Assembly (NCBI GenBank): GCA_036499395.1
Contig: DASYDW010000017.1
Location: 62,001-126,000 of the forward strand
Direction of reading: 5' to 3'
From: Pirellulales bacterium
GTDB taxonomy: Bacteria; Planctomycetota; Planctomycetia; Pirellulales; JACPPG01
DNA length: 64,000 bases
Part shown: in pieces, positions 36,321 through 45,329 of the stretch
Position numbering within the stretch: the stretch's first letter is position 1
Layout of the letters: every line of letters starts with the position of its first letter
Translations under genes and position numbers: made by a program
The notes under the pieces: model-generated
Told to the model about the DNA's origin: nothing
Databases searched by the model: none
The model's input: the letters and a program-made list of their open reading frames with translations, nothing else

Positions 36321-38663
36321 ATGCGCAAGTTCCTCGTCGGATTAGTAGCCGTGGCGGCATCGAGCCTCACCTGCTCTGGGGCTGAAGAGGCGACGCAGAG
36401 CACACCGATCGGCCGTAAGATCGACGCTTTTGTGGCGCGAGAATTTCGCGGCAAAGAGACTTCGCTGGCGGACTTTAGCGACAAGCGCTTGGTTGTCGTG
36501 GCGTTTCTGGGAACCGAGTGCCCGCTGGCAAAGCTGTACGGCCCGCGACTCGCTCAACTCTCCGACGAATACGCGTCGCGGGAGGTCGCGTTTCTCGGCG
36601 TTGATTCCAATCGACAAGATTCCGTTACTGAGATTGGTCACTACGCACGCACCCACAACATCGACTTTCCGCTCGTTCGCGATACGGGGAACGTAATCGC
36701 CGACAAGTTCGGAGCGGTTCGCACGCCGGAAGTGTTCGTGCTCGACGCTGACCGCGTGATTCGCTACTGGGGGCGTGTCGACGATCAGTTCGGCTTTCAG
36801 GGACAGGGAATCGCTTACCAGCGCAACAAGCCGCAAAGCCGAGATCTCGAAAATGCGCTCGACGAATTGCTCGCGGGAAAACAGGTCAGCCAGCCGGTGA
36901 CGGTGGCGCAGGGCTGCCACATCGGCCGAGTAAAGCAGCCGACGGGCGACGGCGAAATCACGTATTCAAAGGATATCGCCACGATTCTCAACGACAACTG
37001 CGTGGCCTGCCACCGCTCCGGCCAAATCGGCCCTTTTCCCCTGACAAGCTACGACGAAGTGGCCGGTTGGGCAGAAATGATTCACGAAGTTGTGAGCGAG
37101 CAGCGTATGCCTCCCTGGCACGCTGATCCTCGGTTTGGCCACTTTCGCAACGATGCCAAGCTGAGCGATCAGGCGAAAGAGCAGATTTTCCAGTGGGTCT
37201 CAGCCGGCGCCCCTGAGGGAGATCCTCGCGATCTGCCCCCCGCACCGCGATTTGTCGACGGCTGGATGATTCCAACCCCAGACCAGGTCGTGTACATGCG
37301 CGACAAACCGTTCGAAGTTCCCGCGCAGGGAACAGTGGAGTATCAGCGGTTCGTCGTCGATCCGGGCTGGACCGAGGACAAGTGGATCAAGGCGATCGAA
37401 TGCCATCCTGGCAATACCGCCGTCGTGCATCACATCATCGTCTACGTGGTGCCGCCAGGGGTGACGCCTATTGGGGCAGCAGGGCGCGTGCAATCAAATT
37501 GGCTGGGCGCGTTTGCTCCGGGCCTGCGGCCGGAAGTCCTTGACGACGGCCTGGCCCGCTACGTCAGCAAGGGCTCGAAGCTGTTGTTCGAGATGCATTA
37601 CACGGCCAATGGCTCGCCGCAGCAGGATCGCAGCTTCACGGGATTCGTCTTCGCGGACCCAAAGTCGGTGAAGAAGGAAGTTGCGGTGCAGAATGCCGGA
37701 AACTTTACGTTCAAAATTCCGCCGCACGAGGCCAACTACCCGGTCGAGGCTGACTATCAGTTCCGCCAGGACACATTGATCCTCACGCTGTCACCACACT
37801 TACACGTGCGAGGGAAGGATTTCCTCTACGAATTGCTGTACCCAGACGGAAAGAAGGAGACGTTACTCTCGGTACCGCGTTACGACTTTGGCTGGCAGAC
37901 GACGTATGAACTTGCCGAGCCGAAAGTCGCGCCGCGCGGGTCGACACTGCATTGCACCGCGCATTTCGACAACTCGGAAGACAACCTCGCCAACCCTGAT
38001 CCGAATGCCGAGGTCCACTGGGGCGAGCAGACGTGGGAAGAAATGATGTTTGGCTGGTTCGAAATGGCCCTGGTGAACCAGGATTTGACGAAACCGGTTA
38101 GCGAATCAGCATTCCGGGTGAAGGATTTCCTCCAGCAAGCCAAGGCCGCCGACGTTGAACTTCCGGAGCAACTCGTCGCGCTAGCACGGCAGACCCTGGC
38201 CTCGGACCGGCAATTCTCGCTCGCGAGTTACCAGCTGTTCGAGCTTGTACCGCAACTTGATCGCGTGTGCGTTACCCTGATCGATGGCGATCACTTGCGA
38301 TTGAAGATGGTCGAGGAGAGGCCCGGCCTTAAGACTTCATTTCGCAGTCGCAGTACCGTTGTTAAAGCCGCTGGGCAATCGCTCGCCGAATACGCGCTGC
38401 AGGACCAAGTCACGATACTGTCGGAGCTATCCAGCACACGTGGCTCAGTCATGGCAAAAATGAGCAGCCGCGATATTCGCTCGAGCATGCACGTCCCCGT
38501 AACCATTGACGGACATCGCGCCACGGTGAACTTCTGGAGCGCCGAGGCAGATGCCTTCCCGCCTCCTGCGGCACGACTGCTGGAACAGTTTGCACGTCTT
38601 ATCGCGGCCGGACCGGCGCCACCGCCTGACAACGCGCGGCCGAACGATAAAGTCGCGCCGTAA
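36321..38663 (+). CDS. Exported redoxin-heme-copper monooxygenase-like mosaic protein with GAF-like tail
   Basis: 780 residues. Signal peptide (LVGLVAVAASSLTCSGA), then a redoxin domain (about 30-185; the peroxidatic-type Cys is in FLGTECPLAK). A heme c motif follows (CVACH, near 230, with MPPWHADP as possible Met ligand). A type II copper ascorbate-dependent monooxygenase-like region (about 290-620) has HHIIVYVVPPG, HLHVRGKDFLYELLYPDGK and HWGEQTWEEMMFGWF. The last 130 residues look like a GAF domain (SMHVPVTIDGHRATVNFW), normally a sensor module. The redoxin/heme/monooxygenase mosaic is common in planctomycetes; the GAF tail is unusual. GGAG lies 9 nt before this ATG, preferred over a 64-codon longer frame. 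It is followed by the cbb3 cluster on the same strand. Confidence 0.8.
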   Translation: MRKFLVGLVAVAASSLTCSGAEEATQSTPIGRKIDAFVAREFRGKETSLADFSDKRLVVVAFLGTECPLAKLYGPRLAQLSDEYASREVAFLGVDSNRQDSVTEIGHYARTHNIDFPLVRDTGNVIADKFGAVRTPEVFVLDADRVIRYWGRVDDQFGFQGQGIAYQRNKPQSRDLENALDELLAGKQVSQPVTVAQGCHIGRVKQPTGDGEITYSKDIATILNDNCVACHRSGQIGPFPLTSYDEVAGWAEMIHEVVSEQRMPPWHADPRFGHFRNDAKLSDQAKEQIFQWVSAGAPEGDPRDLPPAPRFVDGWMIPTPDQVVYMRDKPFEVPAQGTVEYQRFVVDPGWTEDKWIKAIECHPGNTAVVHHIIVYVVPPGVTPIGAAGRVQSNWLGAFAPGLRPEVLDDGLARYVSKGSKLLFEMHYTANGSPQQDRSFTGFVFADPKSVKKEVAVQNAGNFTFKIPPHEANYPVEADYQFRQDTLILTLSPHLHVRGKDFLYELLYPDGKKETLLSVPRYDFGWQTTYELAEPKVAPRGSTLHCTAHFDNSEDNLANPDPNAEVHWGEQTWEEMMFGWFEMALVNQDLTKPVSESAFRVKDFLQQAKAADVELPEQLVALARQTLASDRQFSLASYQLFELVPQLDRVCVTLIDGDHLRLKMVEERPGLKTSFRSRSTVVKAAGQSLAEYALQDQVTILSELSSTRGSVMAKMSSRDIRSSMHVPVTIDGHRATVNFWSAEADAFPPPAARLLEQFARLIAAGPAPPPDNARPNDKVAP

Positions 38664-38730
38664 GCATCTCTTTCATCACCCCGTACAAGTTTTCGCGCTC
38701 GCCAATGGGCGTGAGCCGCTACCGCTATTT

Positions 38731-39777
38731 TTGCAACGAGGTAATGTCATTACTCCCTTACGTCACCTTCGGTATCTTCCTGCAAAGGCTTGGGGCGCCA
38801 CGTTGGTTGCGCTCCTGTGCGTCGGTTGCGGCCGTCCGCCCGAACTGGCCTTCGTTCCCAGGGCCGAAGTCGCGACCCTGCCCGAGAACTTGCAGGCGAT
38901 CATCCGCGATCAGTTAGCCCAGCATTGCGGTACACCGACACATCCCAAGCTGTTGGGCGCGGAGGACAGTCCGCGCGATCGACTGATGCACGGCGCGGCA
39001 GTTTATCAGCAACGCTGCGTCCACTGCCACGGCACGACGGGCGATGGCGCCGGTCCGGCCGCGGAAGTCATGTATCCTCGCCCGCGCGATTACCGTCGAG
39101 GCATTTTCAAGTTCACGTCGACCCCTTATGGGGCGAAGCCGCGCCGCTCGGACCTGGCGCGCACAGTACGCCACGGGGCCAAAGGGACCTCGATGCCGTC
39201 GTTCGCGCTCCTGTCGGACGACGACGTCGAAGCCGTTATCGATTACGTGCTGGCGCTGACGCACCGAGGCGAATTGGAGTTGCTGTTGACGCTCGAGGCG
39301 CAGAACGAGGACGAGATCGCCGCCGAGCGAGTGCCCGACATCATCGACGAGGTGTTGACCCCCTGGCGCGCTGCGGCCGATCAGTACGTCGAGCCAGTTT
39401 CGAAAATGCCGCGCTACACGTCCGAGTCGATCGAGGAGGGAAAGAAGGCCTTCCTGTCCGAGACCGCCGGTTGCTTCAAATGCCATGGCCCCGACGGCCG
39501 CGCCGAAACTACCGACAATTTGAAGGGCTTCACCGACGTGTGGGGCTTTCAGACACGCGCCGCGGACCTGACCTCAGGAATGTTCCACGGAGGAAATCGT
39601 CCCGACGATATCTACCGACGCATCTTTTCGGGCATCAATGGTACCCCGATGCCGGCCTTCGACGCCAAGCTGGCGGACCAGCCCGACTTATTCTGGCATC
39701 TGGTGCACTACGTGCAATTCATTTCGGGCGAACGTCGCAGTGCGGTGATTAAGCAAGAACAGGCCTTGCGGAAATAG
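38731..39777 (+). CDS. Diheme cytochrome c lipoprotein (probable CcoP-like subunit)
   Basis: About 348 residues. A lipoprotein-type signal (GATLVALLCVGC) is followed by two cytochrome c domains with CVHCH (near residue 95) and CFKCH (near residue 250), each with a downstream methionine (TSMPSF, TPMPAF). The start is uncertain: no ATG is in frame between the previous gene and the signal, so I propose the TTG at 38731; the well-placed ATG at 38744 is in another frame. It heads the ATGA-linked oxidase genes and CcoP is otherwise missing, so it probably delivers electrons to CcoO/CcoN. Confidence 0.75.
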   Translation: MQRGNVITPLRHLRYLPAKAWGATLVALLCVGCGRPPELAFVPRAEVATLPENLQAIIRDQLAQHCGTPTHPKLLGAEDSPRDRLMHGAAVYQQRCVHCHGTTGDGAGPAAEVMYPRPRDYRRGIFKFTSTPYGAKPRRSDLARTVRHGAKGTSMPSFALLSDDDVEAVIDYVLALTHRGELELLLTLEAQNEDEIAAERVPDIIDEVLTPWRAAADQYVEPVSKMPRYTSESIEEGKKAFLSETAGCFKCHGPDGRAETTDNLKGFTDVWGFQTRAADLTSGMFHGGNRPDDIYRRIFSGINGTPMPAFDAKLADQPDLFWHLVHYVQFISGERRSAVIKQEQALRK

Positions 39778-39784
39778 GGCGGCT

Positions 39785-40414
39785 ATGAACGACGATCAAA
39801 AACGTGCCGAGTTGGCAGCGTTAAAGATGCGAGTTGCGACGCTCGAGGCCGAATTGGTGCAAGGCATGGCGGCGTCCCAACCCTTTCATGGCTACTACAC
39901 GGCTTATTACGTCGTGACAGGCGCCATGCTGGGGATCTTCGGCGCCGCGACCAGCCTGCTCTTCAATGTCATAGGCTCGTATTTGTGGAGCGAGCTCACG
40001 GGAAAAGAACAGCATCCGCTGCGTTTGATCCAGGTGTATCTCACCTTTCCACTCGGCAGTACGGCGCTGGATATCAACAGCGGCGTCACACTGGCCATCG
40101 GCAGTTGTTTGTACCTGGGCACGGGCATGTTGTACGGTGCGCTGTTCCATGTCGTGCAATCGCGGTTCGCGCCCAACGCCGGCTTCTGGGCTCGAATGGC
40201 CCTGATGAGCGTCCTATCGCTCGCCATCTGGCTCGTGAACTTTTACCTGCTGCTCTCGTGGCTACAGCCTTTGTTGTTCGGCGGTAACTGGATCGTGACC
40301 GAAGTTCCGGCGTGGGTCGCGGCGTTCACGCACCTGGTGTTCGGTTGGACGATGGTACTGATCTACCCCTTCGGCATTTACGTTCCCTATCGCGTGCAAT
40401 CGGAGCAATCATGA
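39785..40414 (+). CDS. Membrane protein of the cbb3 oxidase cluster, function unknown
   Basis: 209 residues with a short N-terminal coiled coil (AALKMRVATLEAELV) and about four or five membrane helices (AMLGIFGAATSLLFNVIGSY, LMSVLSLAIWLVNFYLLLSW). It starts 7 bp after the diheme lipoprotein and overlaps ccoN by 4 bp. I do not know a named family. Its position suggests an extra subunit or assembly factor for this oxidase. Confidence 0.7.
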   Translation: MNDDQKRAELAALKMRVATLEAELVQGMAASQPFHGYYTAYYVVTGAMLGIFGAATSLLFNVIGSYLWSELTGKEQHPLRLIQVYLTFPLGSTALDINSGVTLAIGSCLYLGTGMLYGALFHVVQSRFAPNAGFWARMALMSVLSLAIWLVNFYLLLSWLQPLLFGGNWIVTEVPAWVAAFTHLVFGWTMVLIYPFGIYVPYRVQSEQS

Positions 40415-41829
40415 TCGTCGAGTCCACGACCGCGCAAAGTCTGCCGCAGGGTGAGCTTGTCGAAGGGCGGCTCGTCCTCTGGTACTTCGCCGCGGCGCTT
40501 GGCTATTTGTTCCTTTCGATGCTGGGTGGCATCTTGATGGCGCTGCAATTGATCGACGCCAATCCGCTCGTCGGTATCGAATACCTGTCGCCGGGACGCT
40601 GGCGGATGATTCATACCAACGCCGTGGCCTACGGCTTTCTGGCCAACGCGTTTCTGGGCGGCCTGCACTGGTCGATTCCGCGATTGACGTTGCGCCCCGT
40701 GGCCAGTCGCGCCCTTTCCTATTTCATTTTCGTCGCCTGGCAGGTGGTCGTGTTGAGTACGGCCGTGGGCATCATGTTCGGCCAAGCTCAAGGCGTGGAA
40801 TGGGGCGAGACGCCCGTTTGGATCGATCCCTTGGCACTGGCCGGCCTGGCGCTGGTGGCCGTGAACTTCATGGTGCCGATCGTGCGCACCAAGGGGCCCC
40901 TGTACGTCACGTTGTGGTATTTCATGGCGGCCTTCATCTGGACGTTTCTCACCTACGCCATGGGCAATTTCGTGCCCCAGTATCTTGTCTCGGGCACAAG
41001 TGCGGGCGCCGTCGGTGGGTTGTTCATTCACGACCTGGTGGGCTTGTTCGTCACGCCGCTGGGCTGGGGCCTGATGTATTACTTCGTTCCCATCTTGTTG
41101 AAAAAGCCCATCTGGAGCCACGGTCTGTCGCTGGTCGGCTTCTGGGGATTGGCCTTCTTCTACCCGCTCAATGGCATCCACCATTTTCTCTACACACCCA
41201 TCCCGATGTTCCTGCAATACGGGGCCATCATGGCCACGATCGCCGTCGAGATGGTCGTCACCACGGTCATCATCAATTTCTTTGCCACGATCTGGGGCTC
41301 GACCAGTGAATTGAAGACCAACATCCCGCTCCGCTGGTTCTATACCGGGATGGTCCTCTACTTCGTGACCTGCTTGCAATGTGCTATGCAAACGACGCTC
41401 ACCTTCCAGGCGCTGATTCATTTCAGCGATTGGGTTGTAGGCCATGCCCACCTGGTGATGTTTGGCGTGTTCAGTATGTGGCTGTTGGGCATCATGACGT
41501 ATCTGATTCCGCGACTGCTGCACAAACCCTGGTACAGCCGCCAACTTTGCGAGTGGCACTATTGGCTGTCGGCAGCGGGTATCGTCGTCATGTTCACCGA
41601 TCTTACATTGGCCGGCATCTTCCAAGGTTTCTACTGGGGCTCGCTGCAAGAGTGGGACGTCTCGGTCGCCGGATCGCAAAATTTCTGGGTGGTGCGCTTG
41701 TTCGCCGGCCTGGCTATGTTCTCTGGCTTGTTGGTCTTTCTCTACAACATTTATCGCACGTTGCTCAGCCCCCCGGGCCAGCCTGCCGAGCTTTCGCAGA
41801 CGCCCGCCAGCAAATATGCAACCTCCTGA
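40411..41829 (+). CDS. ccoN: cbb3-type cytochrome c oxidase subunit I
   Basis: 472 residues, twelve membrane helices, the catalytic heme-copper subunit. Seen: heme ligand His in MIHTNAVAYGF, copper-ligand region IHDLVGLFVTP, the paired His in NGIHHFLYTPIP, and DWVVGHAHLVMFG for the two hemes. It reduces O2 to water with high affinity and pumps protons. ATGA overlap with the preceding gene. It lacks the long C-terminal CcoO fusion seen in some relatives; CcoO is separate. Confidence 0.93.
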   Translation: MIVESTTAQSLPQGELVEGRLVLWYFAAALGYLFLSMLGGILMALQLIDANPLVGIEYLSPGRWRMIHTNAVAYGFLANAFLGGLHWSIPRLTLRPVASRALSYFIFVAWQVVVLSTAVGIMFGQAQGVEWGETPVWIDPLALAGLALVAVNFMVPIVRTKGPLYVTLWYFMAAFIWTFLTYAMGNFVPQYLVSGTSAGAVGGLFIHDLVGLFVTPLGWGLMYYFVPILLKKPIWSHGLSLVGFWGLAFFYPLNGIHHFLYTPIPMFLQYGAIMATIAVEMVVTTVIINFFATIWGSTSELKTNIPLRWFYTGMVLYFVTCLQCAMQTTLTFQALIHFSDWVVGHAHLVMFGVFSMWLLGIMTYLIPRLLHKPWYSRQLCEWHYWLSAAGIVVMFTDLTLAGIFQGFYWGSLQEWDVSVAGSQNFWVVRLFAGLAMFSGLLVFLYNIYRTLLSPPGQPAELSQTPASKYATS

Positions 41830-41841
41830 AAGTGACCCCTC

Positions 41842-42492
41842 ATGTTTGAAACCAAAGGTGGCGTGCTGTTGATTGGCGGATTGGGATTTTTCCTGTTCGC
41901 CTTCGTCTCGAATGCGCTGGTGCCGATTTTCATGTATCAGGACCTGCCTGAGCAGACGCTCGCCGAGCTGCCGAACGCGAACTTGATGTACGAATTCGAA
42001 GATTTGAGCAAGCGCTTTCCGGAATCGTTCACCGAACACTTCGGCGAGCCGACCAAGGAAAACTGTGCCGAGGCCTTGCGGCTGGGCCGCGAGATATACA
42101 TCGGTGAAGGGTGCTGGCATTGCCACAGCCAGTTCGTCCGACCGGTGTCGAATGAATCACGCCGCTGGGGCCCGGTATCGAAAACCGAGGAATATCAAAA
42201 TGTGTTGCAACGACCTGTCATGTTCGGCACGCGCCGCGTGGGGCCCGACTTGAGCCGCGAGGGGGGGCGTCACTCGAACGACTGGCATGCCACCCACTTC
42301 TTCCGTCCGCAGTCGGTCTCGACCGACTCGCCCATGCCACTCTATCCCTGGTTTTTCGATGGTGCGCCGAATAAGCCGAACAAGCGCGGACTCGCGATCA
42401 TGACCTACGTCCAATGGCTCGGCTCGTGGCTGGAAAGCTATCCGTACTACGAAGCCTATGTGCCGGTCGACAAAATGGAGGCCTCGCCATGA
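41842..42492 (+). CDS. ccoO: cbb3-type cytochrome c oxidase monoheme subunit
   Basis: 216 residues: one N-terminal membrane helix (VLLIGGLGFFLFAFVSNALV), then a periplasmic monoheme cytochrome with IGEGCWHCHSQFVRPV, the family-typical ESRRWGPVS and RRVGPDLSREGGRHSNDWH, and methionine in DSPMPLYPWFF. This is the CcoO/FixO signature. It starts 12 bp after ccoN and its stop overlaps the next gene by ATGA. Confidence 0.93.
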   Translation: MFETKGGVLLIGGLGFFLFAFVSNALVPIFMYQDLPEQTLAELPNANLMYEFEDLSKRFPESFTEHFGEPTKENCAEALRLGREIYIGEGCWHCHSQFVRPVSNESRRWGPVSKTEEYQNVLQRPVMFGTRRVGPDLSREGGRHSNDWHATHFFRPQSVSTDSPMPLYPWFFDGAPNKPNKRGLAIMTYVQWLGSWLESYPYYEAYVPVDKMEASP

Positions 42493-42830
42493 GGGAGAAA
42501 CGCGTTAACTACCGGCGCCGACTGTTGGGGCTGCTGCTGGCCTTGGCAATCTTGCTTCCCAGCTTGATCGGTTTCGGCAACAAGTTCCTGGAACTGATCC
42601 GCATCTATCGCGGCGACGCCGACGGCGCGTTTGCCGTGGCGCCGATCACGAATTACATCCTGGCCAGCACGGGCTTCCTGCTCTTGTTTTTTTGGGCCGC
42701 GGCCAACGGCATGTTCCGTGACATCGAACGACCGAAATACGCCATGCTGGACAACGAGCGGCGTCTGGACAAGCCGGAACGCGCGCAGTCCTTCTGGCTG
42801 GATGAGGAGCCCTCGTATGTCCGAAATTGA
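42489..42830 (+). CDS. Small two-helix membrane protein of the cbb3 cluster
   Basis: 113 residues with two membrane helices (LLGLLLALAILLPSLIGFGN and NYILASTGFLLLFFWAAANG) and a cytoplasmic tail. No named family is recognised. It overlaps ccoO (ATGA) and the next small gene by 14 bp. Likely a structural or assembly partner of the oxidase. Confidence 0.75.
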   Translation: MREKRVNYRRRLLGLLLALAILLPSLIGFGNKFLELIRIYRGDADGAFAVAPITNYILASTGFLLLFFWAAANGMFRDIERPKYAMLDNERRLDKPERAQSFWLDEEPSYVRN

Positions 42831-42993
42831 CGACGCATCGGAAGAGTTCGAGCATCAGTTCCATAACTACACGACCAATCGCATTCCCTGGTACGTGCGA
42901 ATGGTATGGATCGGTTTCTGGTGCTTCGCGGTCTATTACACGATTAGTTACCTCTTTCCCGACCTGCAGCACGAGCTGGTACCTCCTCCATGA
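42817..42993 (+). CDS. Small single-helix cbb3 cluster protein
   Basis: 58 residues: an acidic N-terminus and one membrane helix (MVWIGFWCFAVYYTISYLF). GAGGAG at 42804-42809 gives a 7-nt spacer to the ATG at 42817. It overlaps the preceding gene and, by ATGA, ccoI. Size and layout resemble CcoQ/FixQ or the tail-anchor of CcoP, so it may be the membrane anchor that pairs with the diheme lipoprotein. Confidence 0.7.
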   Translation: MSEIDDASEEFEHQFHNYTTNRIPWYVRMVWIGFWCFAVYYTISYLFPDLQHELVPPP

Positions 42994-45329
42994 CCGACAT
43001 AGGTCTCCGGGAATGTTGCGCGTTTTGCGCCTTACCCCTGTCGCGCGGATGGGGGGCACGGCGCCGTGACGCGGCCGTCGAAGCCGAGCCGCAATATTGC
43101 TGCTACGGCTGCGCGCTGGCGCATACCGCGACCACGTCAGACGCCCCGGCAGGCGCAGTCCTCACACTGCTCACGCGGCTTGGCGTCAGCATCTTTCTGA
43201 CTATGAACGTCATGGTCTTCAGCATGGACCTTTGGTCGCAAGACGTATATGCCGGCGAAGCATCCTTGACCAGTGCCTTGGCAGAACCGCTGCGCGACGC
43301 CTTTCGTTACTTGTGTCTGCTACTTTCCTTGCCCGTGGTGTGGCTACTGGGCCAGCCGCTGGCCGCCGGCGCCTGGCAGCAGGTGCGGCGCGGCCGCGCG
43401 AGCACGGATTTGCTGATGGTGCTCGGCGTGGCGGCGGCCATGACGTATTCCGCGATCAGCGTTGTCCGCGGTAGCGGCCACGTCTATTTCGAGGTCGCCG
43501 ACGTCGTACTCGTCATGGTCACCGTCGGACGTTGGCTGGATGCGACGGGCAAGCTGCAGACCACGGCCGCGCTCGACGCGCTCGAACATCTCTTGCCAGA
43601 CCGCGTGCGCGTGATGCGCGGTGGCGAATCTACGCTTGTCTCCTGCGACGAGGTCGGCCGCGGAGACTGCCTGCACGTGTTGCCCGGCGAGCGGTTTGCC
43701 TTCGACTGTTGCCTGCGCGCCGGCACGGCCGACGTCGACCAACAGGTGATCACCGGCGAAAGCCGTCCCGTCACCAAAGGGCCGGGCGATCACGTGTACG
43801 CCGGCTGCGTCAATCTCGATGGGGATTTGCTCATCACGGTCACGGCCGAGCGACAAGACGGCGCTTTGGCGCGAATGATCGAATTAGTCCGCGCCGCGCG
43901 GCAGGCCAAGGGATTTCATGCCCGGCTCGTTGATCGGGTCAGCGCCTGGTTTTTACCCGTCGTCGCGGTACTGGCACTGGCCACGTTTGGCATTCATGCG
44001 GCGCGCGCCGGTTTTGAGCAAGGTTTGCTGTCCGGACTGGCCGTGTCGTTGATCGCTTGCCCCTGCGCCCTAGGGCTGGCGACGCCGATGGCCGTGTGGG
44101 CAGCTTTGGGCCGTGCATCCCATGATCAGGTGTTGGTGCGCAGCGGTGATGCTCTCGAGCGGCTCGCGCGAGTGCGCGCTGTGGCGCTGGACAAAACCGG
44201 CACGCTGACGACGGGCGATGCGCGCGTTCGGGTCTTGATGACTGGCGACTGGGTCGTCGAAGAAGACGCCAACCGCGCGGTCCCGTCAAGCGAGTCCGCC
44301 GCGGCGATCCTGCAAAGAGCCGCGATTCTGGCCGCACGGTCCAACCATCCTTTTTCGATCGCGATTGCCGAATTCGCTCGGCGCGAACACGCTGACATTT
44401 CGGCGGCAACCAATGATCAAGGCCGCGTACAGACTCTCCCAGGGCGCGGCCTCACGACCCAACTGCCTGACGTGGGCGCTACGTGGCTGGGCAATGCGCG
44501 GCTGATGCGGGAAAACGGACTCGCGACGCCGCGTCGACTTGCGGAAGCCGCGACGCGCGCCCAATCCGACGGATGCTCGCTGGTGTGGGTCGGCTGGGAG
44601 GGTCGCGTGCAGGGCGCTTTTATCTTGGACGAGCAGCCGCGTCCTGAGGCAGTCGCGGCGATTCAAAGGTTACGGCAGCTAAACGTGCATGTCTGTATGT
44701 TGACCGGCGACAACGCAAGCCGTGCGAAAACGCTGGCCGAAACGCTCGACGTCGGTTTCAAGGCAGAACTGCTGCCCGGCGACAAGCTCGATGCGATTGC
44801 GCGCCTGCAACAGGAATGGGGCGCTGTCGCCATGGTGGGTGATGGCATCAACGATTCACCGGCGCTAGCGGCCGCCGATGTGGGAATCGCGATGGGCTGC
44901 GGGGCTGACGTGTCGCGGCAGTCGGCGGGCGTCTGCTTACTGGGTAACCGCCTCGACCGCGTCCCAGAAACGATCGCGCTCGCTCGAAAGACGGTAACGA
45001 TCATTCGGCAGAATCTCTTCTGGGCTTTTTTCTATAACGTGGGAGGCGTCGGCCTGGCAACGCTCGGTTGGCTGAACCCAATCTGGGCCGCCGTCGCGAT
45101 GGTCACAAGCAGCGTGCTGGTCATCGGCAATTCATTGCGACTACGCGGTCCGGCCATGCTGGCGGCAGGCCGGCCGGCCGTCGCGATCAACGACGATGCA
45201 GCCTTGCAGCACGAAGCAGGCGTGACCGGTCTCGACAGCGACGTTCCATCAGCCGATGGCGAGCGTCCCAGGGATGGCAACGAAATGGCTGACGATTCGG
45301 TTGGCCTCCATAAGGAGCAGGCCGCATGA
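42990..45329 (+). CDS. ccoI: Copper-transporting P1B-type ATPase, cbb3 maturation
   Basis: 779 residues. An N-terminal Cys-rich metal-binding part (CCAFCALPL, YCCYGCALAH) is followed by eight helices with the copper-translocation motif ACPCALGLATP. The cytoplasmic domains have VITGES-type actuator, DKTGTLTTGDARV, NHPFS and MVGDGINDSPALAAADVGIAMG. CcoI/FixI-type ATPases supply copper to the oxidase active site. The position directly behind ccoNO and the small subunits supports that. It overlaps its neighbours at both ends by ATGA. Confidence 0.9.
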   Translation: MTDIGLRECCAFCALPLSRGWGARRRDAAVEAEPQYCCYGCALAHTATTSDAPAGAVLTLLTRLGVSIFLTMNVMVFSMDLWSQDVYAGEASLTSALAEPLRDAFRYLCLLLSLPVVWLLGQPLAAGAWQQVRRGRASTDLLMVLGVAAAMTYSAISVVRGSGHVYFEVADVVLVMVTVGRWLDATGKLQTTAALDALEHLLPDRVRVMRGGESTLVSCDEVGRGDCLHVLPGERFAFDCCLRAGTADVDQQVITGESRPVTKGPGDHVYAGCVNLDGDLLITVTAERQDGALARMIELVRAARQAKGFHARLVDRVSAWFLPVVAVLALATFGIHAARAGFEQGLLSGLAVSLIACPCALGLATPMAVWAALGRASHDQVLVRSGDALERLARVRAVALDKTGTLTTGDARVRVLMTGDWVVEEDANRAVPSSESAAAILQRAAILAARSNHPFSIAIAEFARREHADISAATNDQGRVQTLPGRGLTTQLPDVGATWLGNARLMRENGLATPRRLAEAATRAQSDGCSLVWVGWEGRVQGAFILDEQPRPEAVAAIQRLRQLNVHVCMLTGDNASRAKTLAETLDVGFKAELLPGDKLDAIARLQQEWGAVAMVGDGINDSPALAAADVGIAMGCGADVSRQSAGVCLLGNRLDRVPETIALARKTVTIIRQNLFWAFFYNVGGVGLATLGWLNPIWAAVAMVTSSVLVIGNSLRLRGPAMLAAGRPAVAINDDAALQHEAGVTGLDSDVPSADGERPRDGNEMADDSVGLHKEQAA

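Noticed and set aside
38705-38917. Plus-strand frame with a well-placed start at 38744
   Set aside because: It lacks any domain and ends soon; the cytochrome's lipoprotein signal is in a different frame. A frameshift here is possible but unproven.
40387-42126. 579-residue minus-strand open frame
   Set aside because: It lies exactly antisense to ccoN and ccoO, is rich in His, Arg and Gln, and has no domains; it is a shadow produced by GC-rich codon usage.
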